From Annona cherimola (lineage: Eukaryota; Streptophyta; Magnoliopsida; Magnoliales; Annonaceae), in NCBI GenBank assembly GCA_030490835.1, contig CM059972.1:34327452-34391451 (forward strand): a stretch of 64,000 nt of DNA, given 5' to 3'. Positions 22,919 to 35,097 of the stretch are shown piece after piece; position 1 is the first letter of the stretch, and each line of letters begins with the position of its first letter. The notes under the pieces are model-generated. The model ran no database searches, had not been told where the DNA came from, and saw nothing but the letters and a program-made list of their open reading frames with translations. Position numbers and translations under genes: made by a program.

Positions 22919-24199
22919 TTAACTCTTTTGCCTGCTCTCGGCTGTAAGTATACACTGGCGAGTTACTTGGACTTTTTCCGCCATTCTTTTTGAGAGATCT
23001 GGAGCCAAGTTCCTTTCTCCCACTTTATCCCAGTTTAGAGGAGTTCTGCATTTCCGTCCATATAAAGCTTCAAATGGGGCCATTTGAATACTAGCTTGAG
23101 AACTATTGTTATAAGCAAACTCTGCCATAGCCAAATATTCATCCCATGATCCTCTAAATTCTACTGTGCACATCCTGAACATATCCTCAACTATTTGATT
23201 TACCTTTTCTGTCTGCCCATCAGTTTGAGGATGAAATGCTGTATTGAATTTTAACTGTGTACCTAAGGTTTGATGTAAACTTTTCCAAAACCAAGATGTA
23301 AAACTGGAATCTCGATCGGAAACTATTGACTTAGGTACTCCATGCAGTCTCACTATCTCTTTATAATAGATCTTAGCTAGTCGTTCAGCAGTAAAATTTT
23401 TCTTGTTGGCTAAGAAATGAGCCACTTTTGATAATCTATCAACTATTACCCATATAGCATCATTTCCATTTTGGGTTCCTGGAAATCCTTCAATAAAATC
23501 CATAGTAATATCATCCCATTTCCATTATGGGACTTCGAGCGACTATAATTTTCCAGGGGTTCTTTGATGATCAACCTTAACCCTTTGACATGTTAGGCAC
23601 TTAACCACATATTTAGCAATTTTTCTCTTCATATTATTCCACCAATACATTCTTTTGATGTCTTGATACATCTTAGTACTACCTGGATGCATTGAAAATG
23701 GAGAGAAATGTGCCTCTTTTAATATCTGTTCATTTATTCCCTCTTGATTGGGTATACACAAGAGACCCTTATATCTATACATTCCCTGTTCATCTTGTAT
23801 ATATTCATTGGGATTTTTCTTGATCATTTTCTCCACATAACTCTTTAAATCCCCATTTTCTTGTTGAGCTATTTTAATTTTCTCAAATAGATTCGACTAA
23901 ATTTGTAATTGAGATAATCTAACTTGTACTCCAGGTGGGCTTACAATTAATTCTAGTTGTCTCAATTCTTGTAGTAGCCCTTCTTCATTTGTGGTGAGAT
24001 GTGCTAAGCTAATATTTCTACTTAGTGCATCGGCTACTACATTAGCTTTGCCTGGATGATATAAAATGTCGAGGTCATAATCCTTAAGTAACTCGAGTCA
24101 TCTTCTTTGCCTCATATTTAACTCCTTTTGAGTAAAAATGTACTTGAGGCTTTTATGATCAGTATAGACCTCACATTTAACTCCATATAAATAATGTCT
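22919..24199 (-). pseudogene. Chromovirus RNase H end and integrase
   Basis: The zinc-binding HHCC domain is at about 23543-23740 (HPGSTKMYQDIK, CLTCQRVK). The catalytic core is at 22919-23503, with Asp in VIVDRLSK, Asp in IVSDRDSSF and Glu in the QTEKVNQ region. Most of pol is one frame interrupted by stops: TAG at about 24197-24199 (a Trp codon in the sister copy at 57276), a TGA near 24096 and another stop near 23897. A frame break lies between the HHCC domain and the core near 23505-23540. Not functional. Confidence 0.88.
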
Positions 24200-25897
24200 C
24201 TAAATTTTCAAGGTAAAGACTACTACTGCCAATTCTAAATCATGAGTTGGATAGTTTACCTCATTTGGCTTGAGTTGCCTGGATGCGTATGATATAACTT
24301 TTCCATTTTGCATCAGTACACATCCTAATCCTTTCTTTGAGGCATCACTATAGATCACAAACCCTTCCTTCTCAGTAGGTAGTGTTAGAATTGGAGCTTT
24401 TACCAGTCTTTTCTTTAACTCTTGGAAGCTATTCTCACATTCCTGTGTCCATTCATACCTAACTCCTTTCCTTGTCAGCTTTGTGAGTGGAGCTGACAAT
24501 TGTGAGAATCCTTCCGCAAACCTTCTGTAGTAGCTAGCTAGCCTTAGGAAACTTCTTATTTCTGTGATATTTGTTGTTTGTGGCCACTTTGTTATTGCCT
24601 CAATCTTTTGAGGATCTACCTGTACTCCCTTCTCGGATATAATGTGGCCGAGAAAGGCTACCTGTTTCAACCAAAATTCACATTTCTTGAATTTAGCATA
24701 TAATTTCTCCATTCGGAGAATTTCCAATACTATCCTCAAATGTTTCTCATGCTCTTCTTCTGTTTTTGAATAAATCAGTATATCATCAATGAATACCACC
24801 ACAAATTGATCCAAAAATTCTTGAAAAATCCTGTTCATCATATCCATAAACACAGCTGGGGCATTTGTTAGTCCAAATGGCATGACTAAGAATTCATAAT
24901 GCCCATATCTTATTCTGAATGTTGTTTTATGGATGTCCTTTGGACATATCCTCAACTGGTGGTATCCTGACTGTAAATCAATTTTCGAAAATGTCGAAGC
25001 TCCTTTCAATTGATCAAAAAGATCATCTATTCTTGGGAGTGGGTATTTATTCTTGACTGTTACTTGATTCAATTTTCTGTAGTCAATACAGAGTCTCAAA
25101 CTCTCATCCTTTTTCCTTACAAATAGTACTGGAGCTCCCCAAGGTGATGCACTGGGTCTAATAAACCCCTTATCCAATAAATCTTGGATTTGTACTTTTA
25201 GCTCAGGCAATTCAGCTGGAGCCATCCAATATGGGGCCTTAGATATTGGGGTTATCTCTGGAATAATTTCTATTTCCATATCCATCTCCCTTTCTGGTGG
25301 TAAATTACATAGCTTCTTTGGAAAAATATCTGGAAATTCCTTTACCACTGGAATTTGTTCCATAGGTACCCCATCTCTTTTTACTGTGTTTATAAAGACC
25401 AGATAAGTTATACATTGTTGGTGTATCAGCTTAGACACTTTCATAGCTGATACCATCCTTATTGTGTTTTCTGACTGTCTTATTTTACTGATCTCTATTT
25501 CATCTTTTGGTACTTCAAATTGCGCCTTTTTATTTCTACAATCAATTGTTGCACCCCATTTACTTAGCGAATCCATCCCTAGTATGACATCAAATTCTGT
25601 CATTGGCAATAGGATGAGATTAGCTTCCAATATTTTTGTTCCTATCCTGATAGGACATGCCTTGCAAATTTGATTTATACTTGCCAATCTATATACTGGG
25701 GATTCTACATGTATAGTACTACTGGTTTCTTCTACCCGAAGTGCGTGTGTGATTACGAATTGGTATGATATAAATGAATGCGTAGCTCCAAAATCAAATA
25801 AAGCTACTGCAAAATTTCCTAAAATGTAAATTATACCTGTAATCACTTTCTCCTCCATCTCTTGTGATTCCGTTCGAGTGAGGGCTTGGACACGCAT
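24200..25897 (-). pseudogene. Chromovirus protease, reverse transcriptase and RNase H
   Basis: 565 open codons. Order: an aspartic protease with [12 protein letters not shown], where the usual D-S/T-G catalytic triplet is D-F-G, so the protease is probably dead; then RT with [33 protein letters not shown] and the catalytic FIDDILIYS; then RNase H with [17 protein letters not shown] and [13 protein letters not shown]. The frame ends at a nonsense codon inside RNase H. This is the best preserved block of the element, with the RT active site intact. Confidence 0.9.
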
Positions 25898-25954
25898 TGG
25901 GTTGGCAGCAGTAGCGGGACGGTTGGTGATGGCGGGGACCTTTTGCTGGGCTGG

Positions 25955-26943
25955 CCTCCCTCAGGTTAGTGCTCCTTGTGGCTTATTTGGACAGTTGGGC
26001 GAAATGTATCCAACTTGACCACAGTTGAAGCACTTTATTATTTTGGCTTCGTCGGTCCCACAGTCGCGGGCCACATGACCAGCTTGGCCATACTTGTAGC
26101 ATTTCCCCGATCCTTGTAAACAATCGCCTGAATGGCGTTTGTGGCAAGTTCTGCAAGTCGGTGTGCTCTTTGTCTTGTCGTCGATTCTAGCGATTCCCCT
26201 TTTTCCTTTATTAGCCTCACCTTCCTTGGAGGCTGAAAAGAATTATTTTTGAACTTGCCTAAGCTCTTGAGTCCTCATTGACTCCATCTCTAATGCCTTA
26301 GCTCTCTAAATGGTAGAGGCATAGTCTTTTATTAATACTGGGGCTAACCCCTCTCTCAGCTAGGGCCTTAGTCCCCTTTGGAACCTTTGTGCCTTATTTT
26401 CTGGCACATTGGAAATCCACGGTACATATCTTACCAAGGCGTTGAATTTTGTAGCGTATTCTGTAACTGTCATCCTACCTTGGTAGAGTTTTTTAAACTC
26501 TATCACCCTCTGGCTTTGTAGCCCTATAGGGAGATATTCTTTATTGAATTCTTCCAAAAATTCATACCACGTAACTTGCTCCGAGTGCGGCATGGTGACC
26601 ATCAGCGTTTCCCACCATTCATAAGCATCCTTTATCAGCAGGTGGGTAGCAAACAAAACTTTCTGCTGGTCATTGCAGGGCGATATTCTGAATAATTTTT
26701 TAATTTTCGTGATCCACTGCTCTGTAATGAGGGGGTCAGGTTAACCTGCAAATTTGGGCGGGCGCTGGGCAAGAAAGCATTGATAGCCTTTCTGTCGGCC
26801 TCAAGGAGGCTATCCTCCATTCCCCTTGATGTGCTGGGATTAGCTGAGGGCCCTGGTATTTTCCCGTCTCCTCTCGATGGCAGGGCCTGCTGGTTCCGTA
26901 TTTCTTGTAATAAACCAGTAGCCTGGGCTGTCCACTGCTGCAT
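25955..26943 (-). pseudogene. Chromovirus gag with zinc knuckles, frameshifted
   Basis: Fragments in different frames: 26943-26635 (variable N-part), 26656-26360 (the Retrotrans_gag core with AYEWWETLM, TWYEFLEEFNKEYLP and GRMTVTEYATKFNALVRY), and 26170-25955 (knuckle region: GQAGHVARDC and CFNCGQVGYISPNC, in which one Cys and one His of the CCHC pattern are replaced by Tyr). The 5' end is lost near 26945, where the copia 3' region begins. No 5' LTR or primer-binding site of this element is in place. Confidence 0.85.
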
Positions 26944-27263
26944 TTGCTTTTGAAACTTGTATAAAATTCTCTGATTATATATGAAAAAGTTTGTTATGTG
27001 CTCTGTTTATTTATGTTTTATTTTTATTAAAATGGTTGAATGAATGATGAAATGCTTGAATGAATGGTTTTAACTAATGATTATTGGAAATGATATGAGC
27101 AAATGGTTGAAAATGGAATATGTATGTTAATTTCATTAAGTTTAAAATGCAAATGACCTATGATTATCCTAAAAATACCAAAACAAGATATAATGGGATG
27201 TTTTAAAGACATTGAAATGTATATACTCAAATCGGTTTTGTCAATCATTAAAAAGGGGGACAT
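26944..27263 (+). mobile_element. 3' end of a copia internal region with polypurine tract
   Basis: AT-rich noncoding tail in plus orientation ending 'aaaaagggggaca' at 27251-27263, immediately before an LTR start TGTTGGAAAC. The same arrangement ('aaaaagggggaga' before the LTR) is seen at 35084-35097. The junction with the chromovirus gag is near 26945-26980. Confidence 0.7.
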
Positions 27264-28369
27264 TGTTGGAAACAAGTATTGGAATCAATGGAAAAATAAG
27301 CAAGGTATATGTTTTGATGATTAACAACTCAATTTGAGTAAGTTTTGACTACTAACATGTTTGGTGAAATGTTTAAAGGATATAGAAATGAAGAATATGA
27401 AGCATGACAGGTCAATTCGATTTCTAAGTCAACTCAGGCATCAACTTAGGTCAAGTCGATCCCCAAGTCGACTCCAGCATCGACTTCAAACGCATTTTTA
27501 TGTCCAGCGCTGAAAATGAGGAGCAAGAGCCGCCAAAGTCGCACATGAAGTCGACTTCGCATGCAACTTGGGTGAAGTCGCAGACCAAGACGACTCCAGT
27601 ATCAACTTCAACTGCTAGCACAGAATTTGAAGAGTGAAGTCGCATACCCAAGTCGACTTGACATACGACTTGAGTGAAGTTGAAGACCAAGTCGACCCAA
27701 ACATTCAACTTGGATCAAATGAAGATAAATCAAGACCAAAGCGAGCAGTCTTACATGAACAACCAAATTTAAGATTGAGGAATATTATTTGGACATCTCC
27801 ATGAACTTCAAGATTCAAGACTTCAAGACACGGAGCTAAAAGCTTTCAAGCCAGAATGATCATACAGAGTTCCAAGTGATATAAATTAGTGGAAGAACAA
27901 TTAATATGAAGAAAATCAAGAAACCAAAGTCATCTCCAAGGAATTCAAGTTCATCCAGCAAGCAAAGAAAGTGAAGTCGCACCGAAGTCGACTCCAGCAG
28001 TGACTTGAGTCAAGTTTAAGTCCAAGTCGACCTGAAGTAGGGACTTGGAAAATTGCTGAAAATCAAAGTCGCACTCGAAGTCGACTCCACCTGTGACTTA
28101 GGTCAAGTTCAAGACTAATTCGGCCTAAGGAGGAACTTGAGGAGCTTGCTGAAGACTGAAGTTGCACCCGAAGTCGACTCCAATTTGCGACTTGGGTGAA
28201 GTCGCACCCGAAGTCGACTCCATCTGCGACTTGGGTCGCAACGTTCGAAAAAATTTGAATGTTGGCGCATTTAGTACGCTCCACGAACTCTCTAACGTTC
28301 AAATTTCTTCCACCATTATAAATAGACACTCAAATGAACGTGAAAAAAGAACATTGAGGAAATACTAAG
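27264..28369 (+). repeat. Copia LTR C1 (5' part), interrupted
   Basis: Begins TGTTGGAAAC after the polypurine tract. It carries several AGTCGACT dyad modules and runs to 'aaatactaag' at 28369, where an oppositely oriented LTR of the same family starts. The matching position in LTR C3 ('aaaatattaag', about 29762) shows that C1 is missing its 3' part, which is not found right of 36713. The ORF-like frames here are repeat read-through. Confidence 0.8.
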
Positions 28370-28770
28370 TGTTGGTCCCGAGTTTATGGAAAAACCCAAG
28401 AGGAGAGGGGTGAATTGGGTTCTTGAAAAATTCTTTGGTAAATCAAAACTTAAACCCTTTAGAGTTTTAATCCCTTAGATTGTAACAAATAGAAAGCAAT
28501 AAGATAATGAAAGCAATAAAGAAAAACAGTAGACAAGATTTATAGTGGTTCGGGCAACCTTTCCCTACTCCACTCTTCCAAGCTCACACACCCTTGTGAC
28601 TTAGGTTCCACTATGTATTCCGCGAATACAACTAGAGTCTCCGCTCTCTTGTAGATTCTACCTCTAGGGGGCATATACAACCAGAGCCTCTGCTCTCTTC
28701 TAGATTCAAGCTCTAGGGGGCATATACAATCAACACAAGTAGGTAATGAGTTACACTCCAATCACAATTC

Positions 28771-30413
28771 TGTTGGAAATATGTGGAAAACTAGCTAAAT
28801 CTATGTTTTGATGATTAACAAATCAATTTGAGTAAGTCTTGGCTACTAACAAGTTTGTGGAAATGTTTAAGGAATAACCATTTGAAGAAAAACAAGTATG
28901 GAAGGCCAAGTCGTTCCCCAAGTCGACTTCAAGATCGACTTCAAATGTGCAGAACTGTCCAGAGTTGAAAACGGAAGACAGGAAGGTGAAGTCGCAGGCC
29001 AAGTCGACTCCACCTGCGACTTGGGTAGCCAAGTCGCAAACGAAGTCGACCTCACCATCGACTTCAGTCGAGCAAAACCTTCCAGAGTCGACGTTCAGAA
29101 CACAACGTGCCGAAGTCGCACCCCAAGTCGACTCCATGTGCGACTTGAGGTGAAGTCGCAGCCGAAGTCGACTCAGACATCGACTTCGCTCAGGCAGACG
29201 GAAAACTTCAAATGACAAGTTTTGGATTACTTGATTTCAAGCCAAACTAAATGAAGATGAAGATCAAGGCAACATAGATACTCAAGCTGAAACATTTGAA
29301 GACAAATCCAAGTACAAGTAAGAAGCATAAACTCAATCATTCAAATCAAGAAGATATCTAAGATTACATGAGTCAAGATTCAAGATGAATCAAAGTCAAG
29401 ATTTTCAAGATTCACAAATGTTCAAGAACATCATGACAGTGAAGTCGCAAGGCCAAGTCGACCCCATCTGAGACTTGAGTGAAGTCGTAAAGCCAAGTCG
29501 ACTTCATGATCGACTTCAGAACGGGCGAAACCTTCCAGCGTTGAAACTGAAGACCGAAGTTCGCGAAGTCGCACCCGAAGTCGACTTCATCTGCGACTTG
29601 GGCGAAGTCGCACCCGAAGTCGACTCCACCTGCGACTTGGGTCGCAACGGTTGGATTTTATTCGAACGTTGGCGCATTAAATGCGCGCCACCTACCTTCT
29701 AACGTTCGGATTCCCTCCAAAATTATAAATAGCATTCATGGTGGACGAGGGAAGTAGTTGGAAAATATTAAGTGAGCATAACTCCTATCTACAAGAGCAT
29801 TAAAGTGATCAAGCCAATCAAGAGAGGAAGAACTACACTTCAAAACTGCAAGAGCTTCACTTCAGATTCTTCAAAGCCTACCACAAGTTCTTCTCTGCGC
29901 CAAACTGCTTCTACACATCTGTAAAGTGTAGATTTCTTTCATTGATTATTTGTTTGTATTGAACTTGATTTAGCTTGGGTAGCTAAGATCAAGTGATAGC
30001 AAAGTAGTGTGTGATTGGAGTGTGACTCATCACCTACTTGTGCTAGTTGTTGATGCCCCCTAGAGCTAGAATCTAGAAGAGAGCAAGAGGCTCTAGTTGT
30101 ATATGCCCCCTAGAGCTTTGAATCTAGAAGAGAGCAAGAGGCTCTAATTGTATTGAGAGAATACAATAGTGGAACCCAAGTCACAAGGTGTGTGAGCTTG
30201 GAAGAGTGGAGTAGGGAGGTTGCCCGAACCACTATAAAAATTATTGTCTACTTGTTTTTATTTCTGCTCTCTACATTACTTTGCTTTCCATTCTGTTTCT
30301 TCATTCAAGGGGACTAGATTAATCCGGGGTAAAGTTTCTATTTGAGTTATAAATTTTTAAGAACCCAATCACCCCTCCCCTCTTGGGTTTTGCCATCAAT
30401 TCGGGACCCAACA
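28771..30413 (+). mobile_element. Solo copia LTR C3, TSD AATTC
   Basis: 1643 bp from TGTTGGAAAT to GGGACCCAACA, flanked by AATTC at 28766-28770 and 30414-30418. It contains about ten AGTCGACT modules, a ~46-bp partial duplication around 'ccccctagagct' (about 30056 and 30106), and the downstream leader 'ggttgcccgaaccactata'. No internal region remains, as expected after LTR-LTR recombination. Confidence 0.9.
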
Positions 30414-31413
30414 AATTCTACTTGCAATGTCTTGGTTTGAATCACCAAACTCAAACCAAGCACTAAAAACAAACAATAATGTGAAAATAAAGGAGATCTA
30501 CACTTTACTGAGTTGTATAGCAAGTTTCAGCTTGAGGAAGAATCTGTAGAAGCAACCAATTGTATTTCGTTGAAGCAAACTGCAACTTTGAAGCTTGTTC
30601 TTCCTTTGAAAGTGTATAGATCACTCAATTGTAGAGAAAAGCGAATGAAAGCTCTTACTAGCACTTCTTTCCTCTCTTTAGGCTCTATGTTGTGTGTATC
30701 CACGTTTGCTTGAGTGTCTATATATAGAAGAGGGAAGATTTTGAACGTTATAGAGTTGGTTGGCGCGTAATAAATGTTCCAACGTTCAAAAATTCGAACT
30801 TTACGTCTCCAAGTCGCAGGTGGAGTCGACTTCGTCTGCAACTTCACCCAAGTCACATGTTGGAGTCGACTTCGTGTGCGACTTCGGCTGTTCTTCAGCT
30901 ACCAAGTCTGTCTTCTGGGTCGACTTGGTTTAAGACTTGGCCTCAAGTCGATCTTGGAGTCGACTTGGGGTGCGACTTGACTATTTCCTTGTACCAAATC
31001 AGTTTGATCTTTGTTGATATAATTCTTGCTTGCTTAACTCCTTCCTTTTTCTTGTCCTTCAATACTAAAGGCTTTATTTGTGTTGGATTTGCTTCAAATC
31101 TTGTGAACTTGGAGAACTTGAATCTTGTATAGACAAATCATCTTTGATTTGGAATGAATTCATATGCCTTGCTTGCTTTAAGCTTGTATTAGTCTTCATA
31201 AACTCAGGTTTGATAAACTTGAGTTGTCGTCATCTTGAAATGGACTTGTACTTCAACCTGGGCTTGAGAATTTCAAGTCGATCTTGGGGTCGACTTCATC
31301 TGCGACTTGGCCTCAAGTCGCAAGTGGAGTCGACTTCGACTGCGACTTCGGATGTTTTGTCCCCAAAATCAACGCTGGAGAGAAAGGTGCAACTTCAAGT
31401 CGATACTAGAGTC

Positions 31414-32716
31414 TGTTGATCATATGCTTGCTTTAAGAATGATTAATTTGATTTTGATGATTAACAAATAATTGAAATATCATTAAAAAGGATCTAATAA
31501 ATTTGTCTAAGTGTTCTCAGATATTTTGTCTCTAATTATGTGTATAAAAATGAAAATGTGAAATAATTTAAGTTTCAAAAGTTCAAAGTTCATGAATTGC
31601 AAGTTCAGCAAAGTGAAGTCTCAGCCCAAGTCGACTTCACTTGCGACTTGGGTGAAGTCCCAGACCCAAGTCGACTTCGCCTGCGACTTCGGACAGACAG
31701 CAAAGTGAAGTCTCATACCAAGTCGACTTCACTTGCGACTTGGGTGAAGTCCCAGACCCAAGTGGACTTCACCTGCAACTTCAAAGGCAAAATTCTGGAC
31801 AACAAGTTTTAACAAGACGAAGTCGCATCCCAAGTCGACTTCACCCATCCGAAGTCGACTCCACTCATCCGAAGTCGACTCCACTTGCGACTTCAACTCG
31901 TAACGGTCGAAAATCCGAACGTTGGAGCTCTAAATGCGCGTGAACTTCCACTCCAACGGCTAGAACTTTTTTTCCTCTATATATACCATTGATGTATGAA
32001 CGTGAAGTAAGAGAGAAGGAGGAAAGAAAGAGAAAAACACAAGTTGGGCTTTCATCTTCTAATATTCAAGTGTGTTGAAGTTATTTGAACATCTATTGAA
32101 GCTTCGAGTGCTACAACTTCCAAGTGTGCTTTCAAGATTATCATCTCCACATGACAAGGAGCTTCCGGTGCTTATCGAATACACGTTGTAAAGTGTAATC
32201 TCTCTTTTATTTATTTCTTTTATGTTGTTGCCTTGGATCGGTGTTGGAGACTGAATTCAAGAAGAAGCAAAACAGGGGGTTGGTTTGAGTTTGTCTCACT
32301 AATGGGTTTTGCTTGGTTGGTTTGAGTTTGTCTCACCAATAGATTAGACTTGGTTGGTTGGAGTTGGTCTCACCAACAAGTGATTATTGTATATGCCCCC
32401 TAGAGCTAGAATCTAGAAGAGAGCGGGTGCTCTAGATTGTATTGAAAATACAATAGTGGAACCCAAGATACAACGGGTGTGTGCTTGGAAGAGTGGAGTA
32501 GGGAAGGTTGCCCGAACCACTGTATATTGTTGTCTCTTGTTTGGTTTGATTGTTTACATTTTTATATTCCATTTGCATCATCTCATTCTATCTCATATCA
32601 CGTTTCATCAAGGGGATTGAAATTATAAGGGGTTAAGTTTTAATTTACCAAAGAATTTTTCAAGAACCCAATTCACCCCTCCCCTCTTGGGTTTTTCCAT
32701 AAACTCGGGACCAACA
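31414..32716 (+). repeat. 5' LTR of the gag-only copia element
   Basis: Starts TGTTGATCATATG and ends CTCGGGACCAACA. A TATA box-like tatatata is at 31978-31985. Upstream (31609-31890) is a cluster of AGTCGACT dyad modules. The transcript would start shortly after the TATA element, in the 'gaacgtgaag' region. Confidence 0.92.
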
Positions 32717-32718
32717 AG

Positions 32719-32730
32719 TGGTATTAGAGC
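32719..32730 (+). other. Primer-binding site, initiator Met tRNA type
   Basis: TGGTATTAGAGC two bases after the LTR end. Plant copia elements usually carry TGGTATCAGAGC, complementary to the 3' end of initiator tRNA-Met. Here one base differs (T for C). The related element at 54082 has the canonical form. Confidence 0.85.
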
Positions 32731-32770
32731 AGACCTCTATCTTATTTGAGGTGATCTCTTCTATATCTCT

Positions 32771-33901
32771 ATGGCAACCTACTTAACTTCTGTACCAGCA
32801 TTTGCCGAAGGCCAATCATTTTTAAGGCCGCCTCTATTTGATGGCAATAATTTTATTTATTGGAAGTTAAGGATGAAACAACGCATTATGGCAACTAATA
32901 TGAATTCTTGGATAGTCATACAAGATGGCATTACATTACCAAAGGGGGACAAGGCGTCCACTTGGTCAAAAGAAGAAACTATGTCCGTCCAAAGTAATGC
33001 CAAAGCTATGAATTTCTTATTTTGTGCATTGACCGCAGCAGAATTTGATAGAGTTTCTTCATGCACAACGACTAAAGAGATATGGGATAAATTGGTATCT
33101 ATTTATGAGGGTTCCTCCTAAGTAAAGGGAACTAAAAGGAATATCCTTGTTGGTGATTTTGAAAGATTTCAAATGTTAGATGGTGAATCTATTTCAGAAA
33201 TGTATGCTAGATTTTCTAAAATCACTAACGCTCTTAAAGGCCTAGAAAAGCAAATTTCTGAAAGTGAGCAGGTTATGAAGATAATTAAAGCATTGCCAAA
33301 CTTGTGGAATGAGAAGATCACAGCTATTGAGGAGGAAAAGGACTTAAACAAGCTCAAAGTAGATGACTTGATTAGCTCACTCATGTCTCATGAACTCATC
33401 AAAAACAAGAAAGAAGAATCTTGAAGAAGTAAGAAGTCTATTGCACTTAAAAGTATGATGAAGAGCTCAAGTGAATCTACATCAAGTTCATACGAATATT
33501 CTAGCTCACAGAAGAAAATGAAGAATAGAAGAAAGGAATTTCCAAAATGTTACAAATGTGGTGGTCTTGGACATATACAAATCGAATGTACCACACCGTA
33601 TGATTTGGAAATTCAAAATAAGAGAAGCTTTTCAAAGAAACCGGCTAGAAGAATGCTTAAAAAGGAATATACTACCTCAAGCTCTAGCACTTCATCAAGT
33701 GAAGGAGAAGATGCAGTAAATTGGGCAAGAATTTGCTACATGGCCATTGTAGAAGATGAAAAGAAAACTTGCCAAAAATCTGAAGAAAGTGAGGATGCAA
33801 GAAAATTGAAACTGTCAACATTGGATGCATCTATGGATATCGAGGTAAGCTCATCTGATTCTTATTATCTTCTAATGTTTGTTCTAAATGTAATGAGTTG
33901 A
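32771..33901 (+). pseudogene. Copia gag of the TR-GAG element, two in-frame stops
   Basis: A single frame of 377 codons interrupted by TAA at 33119-33121 and TGA at 33422-33424. The N-part is the copia gag domain (FDGNNFIYWKLRMKQRIMA; later EIWDKLVSIYEG). The middle has ISEMYARFSKITNALKGLEK and DLISSLMSHELIK. A CCHC knuckle, CYKCGGLGHIQIEC, lies at about 33548-33589. The related gag at 54128 has Gln at the first stop position, so the TAA is probably a C-to-T change. Without pol the element would depend on partner elements, and these stops would also reduce Gag supply. Confidence 0.88.
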
Positions 33902-34032
33902 ATGATTTACAATAAACTTATGACTCATTATTTGATGAATTCAAAAGCCTTGGTATCAAATATGTTCAAAAGAAAAGGCAATTCAACACAACTGCCATTG
34001 CAAATGAAAAATTAGCGGAGGAGAATGCATCC

Positions 34033-34469
34033 TTGCAAAATGATATAAATGCCTTGAAGAATGAAACAGAGGCATTGAGAAAGGAGAACCAAATTTTGAA
34101 GGATTCATTGGCTAAATTCTCCAACCTGGGAGAAAATGTGCAGAAATTTTTGAAAATGACCGCTCAAGTTGATAAGAGAAGTCTTGGATATGTAAAACAC
34201 ATTAATGCTAAATTAAATAAAATAAATGTCCTATTTGGATTAAGGCTTCTAGTACATCAAATGTGAAGGGATATTTTAAGAAGCTTGTTGATAAATCATG
34301 GATAAAAATGCCTACTTGGCAACCAAAGAACTATTATGATACTCCAATTTATGCTAGAATCACTTGCCATTATTGTAATAAGTTTGGACACAAAATATAT
34401 CAATGCAAGGCAAGAAAAATGGTTTATAATGGAGTTAAATTGTTTTGGATGCCAAAGAGACACATCTAA
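34033..34469 (+). pseudogene. Copia gag C-terminal region: coiled coil and second zinc knuckle
   Basis: 34033-34266 has heptad-like ALKNETEALRKENQILKD followed by LAKFSNLGENVQKFLKMTAQ, matching the copia remnant at 53299-53499. 34263-34469, in another frame, holds a second CCHC motif, CHYCNKFGHKIYQC, at about 34365-34406. Shortly after (about 34530), where 'VPKGKK' normally leads into pol, the sequence leaves coding similarity, so pol was deleted there. Confidence 0.8.
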
Positions 34470-34767
34470 GGTAGATCCAAGTCTTCTTGAGTTCATATGC
34501 ATTATGGTACTAACATTCATGGACCCATAACACGGGTACCAAAAGGAAAAAAGATATCATATTTGTGATGCAGGTTTTTATTTCAAAGTCATCTAGAGAA
34601 TGAAGGAGCATGAACTGCGAAAGAAAGGGGGAGTTGAGCAAAATAGTAATGATAACTTTCATCAAAGGGAAGTAAAGGTATGTTGCTCTTCTAAAGAAAT
34701 TAATAAACAAGTAGTACCATAGTCATATTATAGATCATATGCTTGACTCAAAATGAATGATTAGTAT

Positions 34768-35097
34768 AAAAAAAGGGGGGGGGAGAGAAAGTGTAGTATG
34801 AACCTATTTTATATGCCTCATTTGTGCTACCTATTTTATATGCCCCATTGTGCCCCATTGTGCTACCTTTTTGTGTTGATTGACAAAAAGGGGGAGAGAG
34901 TGTAGTATGAAAATATCTTAAGAAAAGAGAATAATATTGCATATAACTTAGGGGGAGAAGTATTTCCATGGAAAGGATATATATTATTTTTGCGCTTATT
35001 GATGAAAATCATGATCTTCATGTAGACATATCTATGATTCATTTGAAAAGGAAAGATATTTCAATTAAGTTTTGTCAATCATCAAAAAGGGGGAGAT
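34768..35097 (+). other. Cluster of four polypurine tracts before the 3' LTR
   Basis: Purine runs at 34768-34792, 34885-34900, 34951-34960 and 35084-35096. Only the last directly abuts the LTR and should be the working tract. The first two share a following 'gtgtagtatgaa', so at least one internal duplication has occurred. Confidence 0.7.

Noticed and set aside
27451..31943. Many 65-130-codon frames on both strands rich in repeated SQ..VDF or RLR..L peptides
   Set aside because: They come from AGTCGACT modules whose 39-bp spacing is a multiple of three. They overlap on both strands and lie inside LTRs.
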